From: JBEBVQ01 sp964527735
Lineage (GTDB): Bacteria; Bacteroidota; Bacteroidia; Chitinophagales; Chitinophagaceae
Length of the DNA stretch: 64,000 nt
Reading direction: 5' to 3'
Assembly: GCA_964527735.1 (NCBI GenBank)
Contig: CAZGPG010000004.1
Location: 203,043 to 267,042 of the forward strand
The notes beneath the pieces are model-generated. The model had not been told where the DNA came from. It saw nothing but the letters and a program-made list of their open reading frames with translations, and made no database searches. Below, piece by piece: positions 19,970 through 27,551 of this stretch (position 1 is the stretch's first letter; every line of letters begins with the position of its first letter). The translations under genes and the position numbers were made by a program.

Positions 19970-20234
19970 ATTTTTCTTTTTAAATATTAGAGATGCTGCT
20001 TGCTGATAAAACAAACTGATTCTTGCTGACAGGGTAGTGTATTTGGTCATCCATAGGCGTTATATTTTTATGATTAAAAAGATATGCAATGAATACACAT
20101 TATATTTTCTTTAACAAAAATAATACCATCGCTCCAAAAAATCACCCCTTTTGCGGGATATTTTATTTATCAGGCGATTTTTAGACTGATAATCAGACAG
20201 CTACAGCGATTCCCTAAAAAATTTTAATGAATTA

Positions 20235-20266
20235 TTTGGCATACTCAAATCGCCGGTCTAACTTTG
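20235..20266 (+). promoter_or_regulatory. Bacteroidota sigma-A promoter of the rplM operon
   Basis: TTTG at 20235-20238 and TAACTTTG at 20259-20266 are separated by 20 bp, an exact match to the known Bacteroidota consensus (TTTG, 19-21 bp, TAnnTTTG). Transcription should start around 20272-20275, giving a leader of about 60 nt before the rplM ATG at 20333. The rest of the 363-bp gap between susC and rplM (19970-20332) is AT-rich and shows no other gene. Confidence 0.9.
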
Positions 20267-20332
20267 CACTCCCAAATTTCAAAGCAACGGAAGAGGAAAA
20301 TATCCCCATCTGTTAAAAACTTTAAAACGGAA

Positions 20333-20776
20333 ATGAGACACCTGAGTTTTAAGACACAATCCGCCAACGAGAAGATCGTACAGCGCAACTGGTACGTGGT
20401 AGATGCTACCAACCAGACGCTAGGCCGCATGACTACAAGGATCGCGAGCATCCTCCGCGGCAAAAACAAAGTATATTATACACCCCATTTCGATTGCGGT
20501 GATTATATAATCGTAGTCAACTCCGGCAAAGTGAAATTCACCGGCAACAAGCTGGAAGACAAAGAATACCAGACATATTCAGGCTATCCTGGTGGCCAGA
20601 AATCGACAACTGCAAAAGAATTACTGAGCCGGCGGCCAAATGTGGTCATTGAGCGTGCCGTAAAAGGTATGTTACCGAAAAACCGCCTCGGACGCGCCAT
20701 GTACAAAAAACTATTTGTATATGAAGGCGCTGAGCACCCCCATGCGGCACAAAAGCCACAGGAACTGAAGTTTTAA
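20333..20776 (+). CDS. rplM: 50S ribosomal protein L13
   Basis: Large-subunit assembly protein. The 147 residues match L13: NWYVVDATNQTLGRMTTRIASILRG at the start, HFDCGDYIIVVNSGKVKFTG in the middle and VKGMLPKNRLGRAMYKKLFVYEGAEHPHAAQ-type residues at the end. The frame is open from 20264, but the ATG at 20333 fits the normal Bacteroidota start (MRHLSFKTQSAN) and family length. First gene of the rplM-rpsI-rpsB-tsf cluster, under the promoter at 20235-20266. Confidence 0.97.
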   Translation: MRHLSFKTQSANEKIVQRNWYVVDATNQTLGRMTTRIASILRGKNKVYYTPHFDCGDYIIVVNSGKVKFTGNKLEDKEYQTYSGYPGGQKSTTAKELLSRRPNVVIERAVKGMLPKNRLGRAMYKKLFVYEGAEHPHAAQKPQELKF

Positions 20777-20812
20777 TATCATTTTGTAAACAGAATTAAC
20801 TCTATAAATTAA

Positions 20813-21202
20813 ATGGAGAAGCAAAAAAATGCAGTCGGACGCCGTAAAGAAGCCGTTGCGCGCATATACATCAGCAAAGGTACCGGTACCATTACCGTAA
20901 ATGATAAGGATTATAAAGCATACTTCCCGATCATGTACCTGCAAAACCAGGTAGAGCTGCCCCTGAAAACCATTGAAGCTACTGACAGCTTCGATATCAC
21001 TATTAATGTACAGGGCGGAGGTCAGAAAGGACAGGCGGAGGCAATCAAGCTGGGCATTGCCCGTGTGCTCTGTGATGTCAATGAAGAATATCGCCCTGCT
21101 TTGAAGAAAGAAGGTCTCATGCGCCGCGACCCGCGCTCGGTAGAACGTAAGAAATTCGGTAAACGCAAAGCACGCCGCAGCTTCCAGTTCTCTAAACGTT
21201 AA
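20813..21202 (+). CDS. rpsI: 30S ribosomal protein S9
   Basis: Small-subunit protein whose C-terminal tail reaches the P site. The 129-residue product has NAVGRRKEAVARIYISKGTG at the start, the GGGQKGQAEAIKLGIARVL core, the RRDPRSVERKKFGKRKARR block and the conserved terminal QFSKR with final basic residues. It lies 36 bp after rplM, the usual pairing, in one transcript. Confidence 0.97.
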   Translation: MEKQKNAVGRRKEAVARIYISKGTGTITVNDKDYKAYFPIMYLQNQVELPLKTIEATDSFDITINVQGGGQKGQAEAIKLGIARVLCDVNEEYRPALKKEGLMRRDPRSVERKKFGKRKARRSFQFSKR

Positions 21203-21313
21203 CATAATAATTTCCCGGTTGCAGCAATACCGGATCATTCAAATATTAATTAACAATGCCCGGCCGGCCTCCCATCAGCAGAGCGAACCGGCAGCGGCTC
21301 AAGAAAAAATAAA

Positions 21314-22225
21314 ATGGAAGAAAGTAAAAACCTTCATCAGCAGCTTCTGGAAGCCGGTGTACACTTTGGCCACCTCAAGAAAAAATGGAATCCCAAAATG
21401 CTGCCGTACATCTTCGCGGAAAAGAACGGAATCCATATCATTGACCTGAATAAAACAATTGATGGCCTCGACGAAGCAGCAGCAGCGCTGAAGTCCATTG
21501 CCAAAAGCGGTAAAAAGATCATGTTCGTAGCTACTAAAAAGCAGGCAAAAGAGATCGTTGCCGAAGCAGCTGCAAAAGTAAACATGCCCTTCGTTACCGA
21601 ACGCTGGCTGGGTGGCATGCTCACTAACTTCTCTACTATCCGCAAGAGCGTAAAGAAAATGCAGAGCATCGAAAAAATGCTTACCGATGGTACGTTGGAC
21701 AGCGTAACCAAAAAAGAACGCCTGACGCTGAGCCGCGGCAAGGACAAGATGGAAAAAGTACTGGGCGGTATCTCCCAGATGGGCCGTACACCTGCAGCAC
21801 TTTTTATCGTAGATATTACACACGAGCATATCGCCCTTGCAGAGGCCAAACGCCTCGGTATCTCCACCTTCGCTATGGTAGATACCAATAGCGATCCGAC
21901 CAAGGTAGACTTTGCGATCCCTTCTAATGACGATGCTACCAAATCCATCGCCATCATCACCAATTACCTGGCTGCCGCTATCCTTGAAGGTCTGGAAGAG
22001 CGCGCACAAAGCAAGGAAAGTGGTGAGGAAGAGTCTGCCCAGGAAGAAGCGGGTGACCAGCAGGAATTAAGAGGGTTGAACCTTGATGAAGAAGGCGATA
22101 AAAAAGAGAAAGGAGCCGGCGGCCCCGGCCAGCGTCGCCGTCAAGGCTCTGGTAGTTCCGGCACACGTGGCGGAGCACGCCAGGGAAGCGGCACGCGCAA
22201 ACCCGGTGGCGTACCGAAACGATAA
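21314..22225 (+). CDS. rpsB: 30S ribosomal protein S2 with extended basic C-terminal tail
   Basis: Small-subunit protein. Residues 1 to about 230 are canonical S2: HQQLLEAGVHFGHLKKKWNPKM, FVATKKQAKEIV, ERWLGGMLTNFSTIRKSV, and the SNDDATKSIAIITNYLAAAI end. Beyond this is a tail of about 65 residues, first acidic (KESGEEESAQEEAGDQQE), then Gly/Arg/Ser-rich and strongly basic (GGPGQRRRQGSGSSGTRGG). This makes 303 residues against roughly 240-260 for typical S2. The tail is low-complexity and may bind RNA or be disordered. The spacer after rpsI (21203-21313) is long enough for a leader but shows no clear regulatory fold. Confidence 0.96.
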   Translation: MEESKNLHQQLLEAGVHFGHLKKKWNPKMLPYIFAEKNGIHIIDLNKTIDGLDEAAAALKSIAKSGKKIMFVATKKQAKEIVAEAAAKVNMPFVTERWLGGMLTNFSTIRKSVKKMQSIEKMLTDGTLDSVTKKERLTLSRGKDKMEKVLGGISQMGRTPAALFIVDITHEHIALAEAKRLGISTFAMVDTNSDPTKVDFAIPSNDDATKSIAIITNYLAAAILEGLEERAQSKESGEEESAQEEAGDQQELRGLNLDEEGDKKEKGAGGPGQRRRQGSGSSGTRGGARQGSGTRKPGGVPKR

Positions 22226-22236
22226 TTTAATTTGAA

Positions 22237-22292
22237 AATTTGGGAATTTGAAAATGAGTTAATGCATAAGCACATTTTCAAATTCTCAAATT
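22237..22292. repeat. AATTTGAAAATG-type inverted repeat between rpsB and tsf
   Basis: The 20-nt arm at 22237-22256 is the reverse complement of 22273-22292 with one mismatch, around a 16-nt loop. It sits in the middle of an otherwise conserved translation operon and could act as an attenuating or processing hairpin. No T-run follows, so it is not a standard terminator. Confidence 0.65.
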
Positions 22293-22328
22293 GGCTAATT
22301 ACAACAACCATATTAAAGTAAAAAGATA

Positions 22329-23168
22329 ATGAGTACTGTAACAATATCCGCTGCAGACGTAAACAAGCTGCGGCAGCAAACAGGGGCAGGCATGATGGAC
22401 TGTCGCAAGGCGCTGATCGAAAGTGAAGGCGATTTCGAAAAAGCTATTGATTACCTGCGCGCCAAAGGCCAGAAAGTAGCTGCCAACCGCAGCGACCGTG
22501 AAGCCAATGAAGGTGTGGTTATCGCCAAAGCTTCTGCCGACAACAAATACGGCGTTATCATAAACCTGAGTTCGGAAACTGATTTCGTAGCAAAAAACCA
22601 GGAATTTATAGATTTTGCACAGCAGGTGGCAGATGCTGCACTGACTTCCGGCACAAAAACAGCCGAAGAGCTTAAAGCTATTGCACTTGATGGAGCTACC
22701 GTGGGCGAACGCCTGCTGGAAATGGTAGCCAAGATCGGTGAAAAAATAGACATCACCCGTTTCGAGCAGGTAACTGCAGAAACAGTAGTACCTTATATCC
22801 ACGGCAACTTCCGCATCGGCGTACTGGTAGGCCTTAACAAAGCCGTCAACGACAATATAATTGCCGCCGGTAAAGACGTAGCCATGCAGATCGCAGCCAT
22901 GAACCCGCTGGCCGTTGATGCTGCAGGCGTACCGCAGGAAACCGTGGACCGCGAAAAAGCGATCGCCATCGAGCAGATCGTGGCCGAAGGCAAGCCTGCC
23001 GACATGGCTGAAAAGATCGCCGCAGGCAAGATCAACAAGTTCTTCAAAGACAATACGCTGCTGCCCCAGGCTTTCGTAAAAGACAACGGACAGACCGTTG
23101 CCGATTACCTGAAGTCTGTAGAAGGCGACCTCACTGTTACCACTTTCAAGCGTGTAGCTATAGGGTAA
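22329..23168 (+). CDS. tsf: Elongation factor Ts
   Basis: Nucleotide exchange factor for EF-Tu. The 279-residue protein opens with the UBA-like domain ADVNKLRQQTGAGMMDCRKALIE. It then has the family core NRSDREANEGVVIAK and LSSETDFVAKNQEF (the TDFV motif contacts EF-Tu), followed by the dimerisation region and a VADYLKSVEGDLTVTTFKRVAIG end. Last gene of the rplM-rpsI-rpsB-tsf cluster, followed 24 bp later by a strong terminator. Confidence 0.97.
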   Translation: MSTVTISAADVNKLRQQTGAGMMDCRKALIESEGDFEKAIDYLRAKGQKVAANRSDREANEGVVIAKASADNKYGVIINLSSETDFVAKNQEFIDFAQQVADAALTSGTKTAEELKAIALDGATVGERLLEMVAKIGEKIDITRFEQVTAETVVPYIHGNFRIGVLVGLNKAVNDNIIAAGKDVAMQIAAMNPLAVDAAGVPQETVDREKAIAIEQIVAEGKPADMAEKIAAGKINKFFKDNTLLPQAFVKDNGQTVADYLKSVEGDLTVTTFKRVAIG

Positions 23169-23187
23169 GATAATCCAGATAATAAAT

Positions 23188-23233
23188 AAAAAGCAGAGAC
23201 CGGGCTATTTTCATAGTCCGGTCTCTGCTTTTT
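23188..23233 (+). terminator. Rho-independent terminator of the rplM-tsf operon
   Basis: GCAGAGACCGG at 23193-23203 pairs perfectly with 23218-23228 (11 bp). It is preceded by A-rich sequence and followed by five T residues (23229-23233). It lies 24 bp after the tsf stop and before the convergent carbon-nitrogen hydrolase gene. Confidence 0.93.
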
Positions 23234-23294
23234 GTAAAGCTATACACTTACTAAATCGAACACTTTGTAATAGTACAGTATAGCCATTTCAATA

Positions 23295-24092
23295 TCACAA
23301 AATCATAAAACGATCTGCATCCTTCAGAAAAGGGAATCGCTCTCTGACGCCGGCCAGTGTATCACGATCAAGCGTCAGTGTACGGACACAGATATCATGT
23401 GCCTGCTGCCAGACCGTTTCACCAAGGGGGTCAAACACACTGCTGTCACCGCTGTGGTAAATGCCATTCCCGTCCGTACCTACACGATTCACCCCCACTA
23501 CATAACTCTGATTCTCTATGGCCCTGGCCTGTAATAAAGTCTTCCAGGCCAGACTGCGCCGCTCCGGCCAGTTGGCTACGTACAACAACACATCGTAGGC
23601 TGCGCCGGTTTCGCTGCCATCCATGCCCTGCCGTGCCCATACGGGGAAGCGCAGATCGTAGCACACCTGCAGACATATACGCCAGCCTTTTACCTGTGCG
23701 ATCAGCCGCTTTTCCCCTGCCGTATAATGCGCATGCTCTCCTGCAAAGCCAAACAAATGCCGCTTGTCATACACACCATACCGGCCATCTGGCTGCATCC
23801 AGATCAGGCGGTTATAGTATTTTCCATCTTCTGCTATGACTACACTTCCGGTAAGAATACAGCGATAACGCTGAGCCATTTGCTTCATCCAGTGCACGGT
23901 AGGGCCGTCCATCCCTTCTGCCAGCCGCTGCGCTTCCATACTGAAGCCTGTAGAAAACATCTCCGGCAATACTACGATCTCCCGCTTTTCTGTTATTCCG
24001 GCAATATACTGCTCATACTGCTGCAGGTTGGCCGTTTTGTCTTCCCAGAAAATATCAGGCTGGATCAGGGATATGTTCAGGTGCTGGTGCAT
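23295..24092 (-). CDS. Carbon-nitrogen hydrolase, omega-amidase (YafV/Nit2-like)
   Basis: Nitrilase-superfamily amidase of 265 residues. The catalytic triad is visible: Glu44 in VVLPEMF, Lys110 in YDKRHLF and Cys144 in QVCYDLRFPVWAR. The FSTGFSM and AYDVLLYVANWPERR segments match the YafV/omega-amidase branch, whose known role is hydrolysis of alpha-ketoglutaramate and alpha-ketosuccinamate in metabolite repair. I chose the ATG at 24092, three codons before the conserved LNISLIQPD strand. The open frame upstream to 24182 runs through a palindromic repeat (24125-24194) and is not coding. The gene stands alone, convergent with tsf. Confidence 0.9.
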   Translation of the reverse strand: MHQHLNISLIQPDIFWEDKTANLQQYEQYIAGITEKREIVVLPEMFSTGFSMEAQRLAEGMDGPTVHWMKQMAQRYRCILTGSVVIAEDGKYYNRLIWMQPDGRYGVYDKRHLFGFAGEHAHYTAGEKRLIAQVKGWRICLQVCYDLRFPVWARQGMDGSETGAAYDVLLYVANWPERRSLAWKTLLQARAIENQSYVVGVNRVGTDGNGIYHSGDSSVFDPLGETVWQQAHDICVRTLTLDRDTLAGVRERFPFLKDADRFMIL

Positions 24093-24124
24093 GTGGATGG
24101 TTTTAATCAAGTAGTTTATTTGAA

Positions 24125-24194
24125 AATGTGACAAATGTGTTGAATGTGGAAAATGTGATGACACATTCGTCACATTCAACACATTTATCGCATT
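24125..24194. repeat. Dispersed palindrome, AATGTGACAAATGTGTTGAATGTG family (copy 1)
   Basis: The 24-nt arm at 24125-24148 pairs with 24171-24194 with two mismatches. The same 24-nt arm, base for base, recurs at 60934-60957 some 37 kb away. It lies between the glycosyltransferase stop (24203) and the hydrolase start (24092), where it could shape the 3' end of the glycosyltransferase message. Confidence 0.8.
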
Positions 24195-24202
24195 AAATTA
24201 GA

Positions 24203-25858
24203 TCATTTCACCTGTACCAGGTAATAATCACTCAGCACACTACCGCGTGTCTTATAATTCAGGAATGCCGGCTTGAGTTGGCTTACTTTAAATAACTGCC
24301 GGTGCAATACCGTATCAGTGTTGTAACCATACCGATGCAGCAACCGCAAACCGTCATGCTGCGTCAGGAAATAATCGCCTGTCTGTGCATCCGGGTTATT
24401 TGTATCTGCACCGCCAATCACACGCTGCGCATAAAAATGGAGCGAATTGAGCGGGTCATGCACATCCAGGATACGAACACGCCCGGCAGGGATATTTTGG
24501 GCATGGATAAATTTCCCCGCCTGTGTTCCCGCCTGGAATTTCATCAATTCAAAATAGAAATAGTGTGTCAGGAAAATATTCACGAGGATCATACCGGTCG
24601 CAGCCGGCATAAAAATGGCCTGTTGCCTGTTGTCTTTCCGAACAACAAGCCAAGCCCATACAATAACGGCAAGCAGCAATGCAGACAGCCAGAGCGCACC
24701 GGCCGGAAATGTAATGGTGAGTATTAATAAAACACCGGTAAACAACAGCACGGGCACAATCAGCATCACCGGCTTCATTACCCGGTACAGCTTCGGGTAT
24801 TTTCCGTCTTCCAGGAGGTCGCGCAGGAGCTTTGCCGTGATGATCGCCGCGAGCGGGAAGGCCACAAAGATGTAATGCGGCAGTTGGTAATGCGAGGAGC
24901 CCAACGCTATATATGCCAGGATAAAGCCACCCGTTGTGATCCATTCCTGGTTTCCCTTTAAACGGAAATGCTGCTGCACCAGCTCTCGGATATTGATGAA
25001 CAATGCGGGCAGGAATAGAAATATCCACGGCAGAAAAGACCATAGCATATTCACCAGAAGGAAATCAATGCCGGCGCCGTTATCCCAGACATTCTCACCG
25101 GTAATGCGCCCAAAGCTTTGCGTCCAGTAAAAAAACTCAAGTCCTGAAGTACCCTGTTTCCCGTCCATCCATTTCTCCGGCTGCATGTCAAACTGCTGGT
25201 ACAGGCCAATGCTCATCGGTATCAGGAATACGGCTATGAGCAGGAGGTAAATGATATGACGCGGGTCAAATATCTTGCGCCATTGCCGCTTAAGCAGCCA
25301 GTCGGCGCCGAAGCAGAATACCGGTACCATGATCGCAATCGGCCCTTTCGTCATCATACCGAAAGCGATGCTGGCACCACCGCCTAATACATAATACCAT
25401 TTTCGTTTCAGGTCAGCCTCGCGGATCATCCATACAGCAGTAATGACCCAGCTCATGAGAATGGTATCGGTACGGATGTCATTGGTCATCAAAAACATTC
25501 CCTGACAGACACCCAGTATAAGCGCCGCCATGCGGCCGGTATTTTCATCGTACAGCGAACGTGCCAGCCGGTAGGTAGCATACAACGACCAGAGTGCAAA
25601 GAGTATGGAAGGCAGCTTAAAGCCCAGGTTGCCCACACCGAAGATCTTCATGCCGAGGGCGCTGACCCAGAAGAGGAAAGGCGGCTTGTCGAGATAATCG
25701 CGCCCACGGTCAAATATCTGCAGGTATGATCCGCTTTCCATCATTTCCCGGCTGATCTCTGCATACTGCGAGGCATCGATATCCATGATGTCAACACGCA
25801 CCGCAGAGATATACAGCACTGCAAGTACGATAAACATCCAGAAAGGCACTTTGGGCAT
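24203..25858 (-). CDS. Integral-membrane glycosyltransferase, GT39/ArnT-like (GT-C fold)
   Basis: A 551-residue polytopic membrane protein with about ten hydrophobic helices and a soluble C-terminal part. The first periplasmic loop has the acidic DIMDIDASQYAEISREM motif and DRGRDYLDKPPFLFW, both typical of the ArnT/PMT/GT39 group, which moves a sugar from a polyprenyl-phosphate donor to lipid A, a protein or a glycan. LPHYIFVAFPLAAI in the middle is also family-like. The acceptor is unknown. No arn operon genes adjoin it, so polymyxin-resistance function should not be assumed. The ATG at 25858 begins MPKVPFWMFIVLAV, a natural first helix. Confidence 0.85.
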   Translation of the reverse strand: MPKVPFWMFIVLAVLYISAVRVDIMDIDASQYAEISREMMESGSYLQIFDRGRDYLDKPPFLFWVSALGMKIFGVGNLGFKLPSILFALWSLYATYRLARSLYDENTGRMAALILGVCQGMFLMTNDIRTDTILMSWVITAVWMIREADLKRKWYYVLGGGASIAFGMMTKGPIAIMVPVFCFGADWLLKRQWRKIFDPRHIIYLLLIAVFLIPMSIGLYQQFDMQPEKWMDGKQGTSGLEFFYWTQSFGRITGENVWDNGAGIDFLLVNMLWSFLPWIFLFLPALFINIRELVQQHFRLKGNQEWITTGGFILAYIALGSSHYQLPHYIFVAFPLAAIITAKLLRDLLEDGKYPKLYRVMKPVMLIVPVLLFTGVLLILTITFPAGALWLSALLLAVIVWAWLVVRKDNRQQAIFMPAATGMILVNIFLTHYFYFELMKFQAGTQAGKFIHAQNIPAGRVRILDVHDPLNSLHFYAQRVIGGADTNNPDAQTGDYFLTQHDGLRLLHRYGYNTDTVLHRQLFKVSQLKPAFLNYKTRGSVLSDYYLVQVK

Positions 25859-25965
25859 GATCCGCTATTTGCTGAACAACAAAAATACAGTAACCCGGAG
25901 CATTATTGCAAGGAGCTGTTAACTTCTAATAGCAAGGGATCTTCATTCCGGAAAAGATCTCCGCT

Positions 25966-26277
25966 TCAGATGTCAATGGATATCCTGACTTTCCCGCCCA
26001 ATCCCTTTTCAACAATGTCGAATAGTGTTTTCAGGGTCATGTTACTGCCATTATTTTCTACTCTTGAAATGTACTCTCTTTTTTTGTTTACAGACATGGC
26101 AAGCGCTGCTTGCGTCAGGCGTTTTTCTTCACGGGCTTTTTTCAGCAGCAGACCTATTTTAAAAGATTCAAAATCCCGTTCTGCTTCATCCCGGCCAGGT
26201 GTTCCCTTTTTACCATAGGCCCTATCCTTGATTTCGCTCCAGCTTCTTGTTTCCATTACGCTTGTTTTTTTGTGCAT
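25966..26277 (-). CDS. HigA-type antitoxin, XRE-family helix-turn-helix
   Basis: A 103-residue DNA-binding antitoxin. The C-terminal two thirds form an XRE helix-turn-helix (LLLKKAREEKRLTQAALAM, followed by REYISRVENN and LKTLFDIVEKGL). The gene overlaps the end of the upstream toxin-like gene, with the toxin first, which is the higBA order. A second ATG at 26256 (METRSW) would shorten the overlap from 56 to 35 nt. It is expected to neutralise the toxin and repress the operon, from family knowledge. Confidence 0.85.
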   Translation of the reverse strand: MHKKTSVMETRSWSEIKDRAYGKKGTPGRDEAERDFESFKIGLLLKKAREEKRLTQAALAMSVNKKREYISRVENNGSNMTLKTLFDIVEKGLGGKVRISIDI

Positions 26278-26599
26278 GATATTCGGCCATGAGTTTTAGC
26301 GCTTTTTTAATTTCATTCCCCGGTGTTTTTTGTGTTTTTTTCTGAAATGCATTCAGCAACACAACCAGTCTGTCTCCATCAAAAAAGCAAAATACCCTCC
26401 AGATATTGGATGCAAGCTGTATCCGCGCTTCATATAACCCGTTTGTTCCGGATATATGCTTCAGATAGCTGGAGGGGATCCGTTCCAGAATTTCTATTGC
26501 TTCAATTATTTTGAAGATCTTATGTTGTATCTTTTTAGGCTGCCCAGCTAAAAAATCTTCAAAATAATTTCTGAACGCCACGACTTCACGAACCCGCAT
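26222..26599 (-). CDS. HigB-type toxin (phage Gp49-like, RelE superfamily)
   Basis: A 125-residue toxin of the Gp49/HigB group. Members are ribosome-dependent mRNA interferases of the RelE fold. Visible features are FEDFLAGQPKKIQHKIFKIIE, then HISGTNGLYEARIQLASNIWRVFCFFDGDRLVVLLNAF-type strands broken into ISGTNGLYEARI and WRVFCFFDG, and KKTQKTPGNEIKKAL near the end. All are family-typical. The basic tail (HAQKNKRNGNKKLERNQG) overlaps the antitoxin reading frame. The ATG at 26599 is preferred to the GTG one codon upstream. It pairs with the downstream XRE antitoxin and is flanked by gene-poor AT-rich sequence (26600-26841). Confidence 0.85.
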   Translation of the reverse strand: MRVREVVAFRNYFEDFLAGQPKKIQHKIFKIIEAIEILERIPSSYLKHISGTNGLYEARIQLASNIWRVFCFFDGDRLVVLLNAFQKKTQKTPGNEIKKALKLMAEYHAQKNKRNGNKKLERNQG

Positions 26600-26841
26600 C
26601 ACAAAGGTAATTTATAAGTTACGACTCTTCCAAAAATTTTTTATAATTAATTAATCATCAACTCACTGATGTGCATTTATATACGCTTTTACGGCAAAAA
26701 GCAAACATAGGAAATTTAATTGAAGGTCAGTTATTTATAGAATAATATTTATATTCTGCATAAAATGCAAATAATATTCTTCCGATAAAAAATCAGAACG
26801 TATTAGTATGTATTCCCCGGAAATATGATTAGCAGGACTAA

Positions 26842-27420
26842 CTAAATAGTGCATTTAAAAGTACGCCTGTGATATGAGGTAAATCCCAGCTCCTGTATCT
26901 TCCTTTTATGGAACGGAGTCGGATAACCTTTATTCTCCAACCAATTGTAATGCGGGAATTGCTCGTGCAGCCGGGACATGTAATCGTCCCGGTAGGTTTT
27001 GGCCAATATGCTGGCGGCAGCGATAGATGCATACTTGCCATCGCCTTTTACCACACAGTGGTGCGGAATGCCGAGATAAGGCGTAAACCGGTTGCCGTCT
27101 ATCAGCAGCAGATCGGGGCGCAGAGACAATGCATCAACGGCAAGATGCATGGCTTTAAAAGATGCCTTGAGGATATTGATCCGGTCTATTTCTTCGTGAT
27201 CCACCATCTGCACCGACCACGCGAGGGCTTCCTGCTCAATCACAGGACGCAGCAGTTCCCGGTCTTCGTGTCTCAGTTGCTTGCTGTCGTTGAGCAGAGG
27301 GTGATAAAAATCTTCCGGCAGGATCACTGCGGCAGCGCATACCGGCCCGGCCAGACAACCGCGGCCTGCTTCATCGCACCCGGCTTCCCGGTGACCTGTC
27401 AGAAAGTAAGATAGCAGCAT
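26842..27420 (-). CDS. rnhB: Ribonuclease HII
   Basis: Removes RNA from RNA-DNA hybrids and misincorporated ribonucleotides. The 192-residue protein has the catalytic DEAGRGCLAGPV motif (Asp16, Glu17), LLNDSKQL, the third acidic site in LLIDGNRF and the GDGKYASIAAASILAK segment, then PHYNWLENKGYPT. Length and motif order are normal for RNase HII. It stands alone. A GC-rich palindrome lies at 27519-27540, between it and paaZ. Confidence 0.96.
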   Translation of the reverse strand: MLLSYFLTGHREAGCDEAGRGCLAGPVCAAAVILPEDFYHPLLNDSKQLRHEDRELLRPVIEQEALAWSVQMVDHEEIDRINILKASFKAMHLAVDALSLRPDLLLIDGNRFTPYLGIPHHCVVKGDGKYASIAAASILAKTYRDDYMSRLHEQFPHYNWLENKGYPTPFHKRKIQELGFTSYHRRTFKCTI

Positions 27421-27518
27421 ATGGCCTGCAACTGAGTACGCCCAAAAATAATGTAATAAAATTTATGCGCCGAATACTGTTGTCAGACAGTGTATCAGGT
27501 ATCGTTCCACTTCGGGCG

Positions 27519-27540
27519 ATGGCGGCTCGGAGGCCGCCAT
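27519..27540. repeat. GC-rich palindrome ATGGCGGC/GCCGCCAT (copy 1)
   Basis: ATGGCGGC at 27519-27526 is the reverse complement of 27533-27540, with a 6-nt loop. It follows the stop of paaZ (27552) on the minus strand. An almost identical element in the opposite orientation lies at 31051-31072. Confidence 0.7.
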
Positions 27541-27551
27541 GACAGCCCGGA

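Noticed and set aside
24203..25858. Polymyxin-resistance ArnT
   Set aside because: It is a GT39/ArnT-like membrane transferase by motif, but there are no arn or lipid A modification genes beside it, so the specific substrate is not supported.
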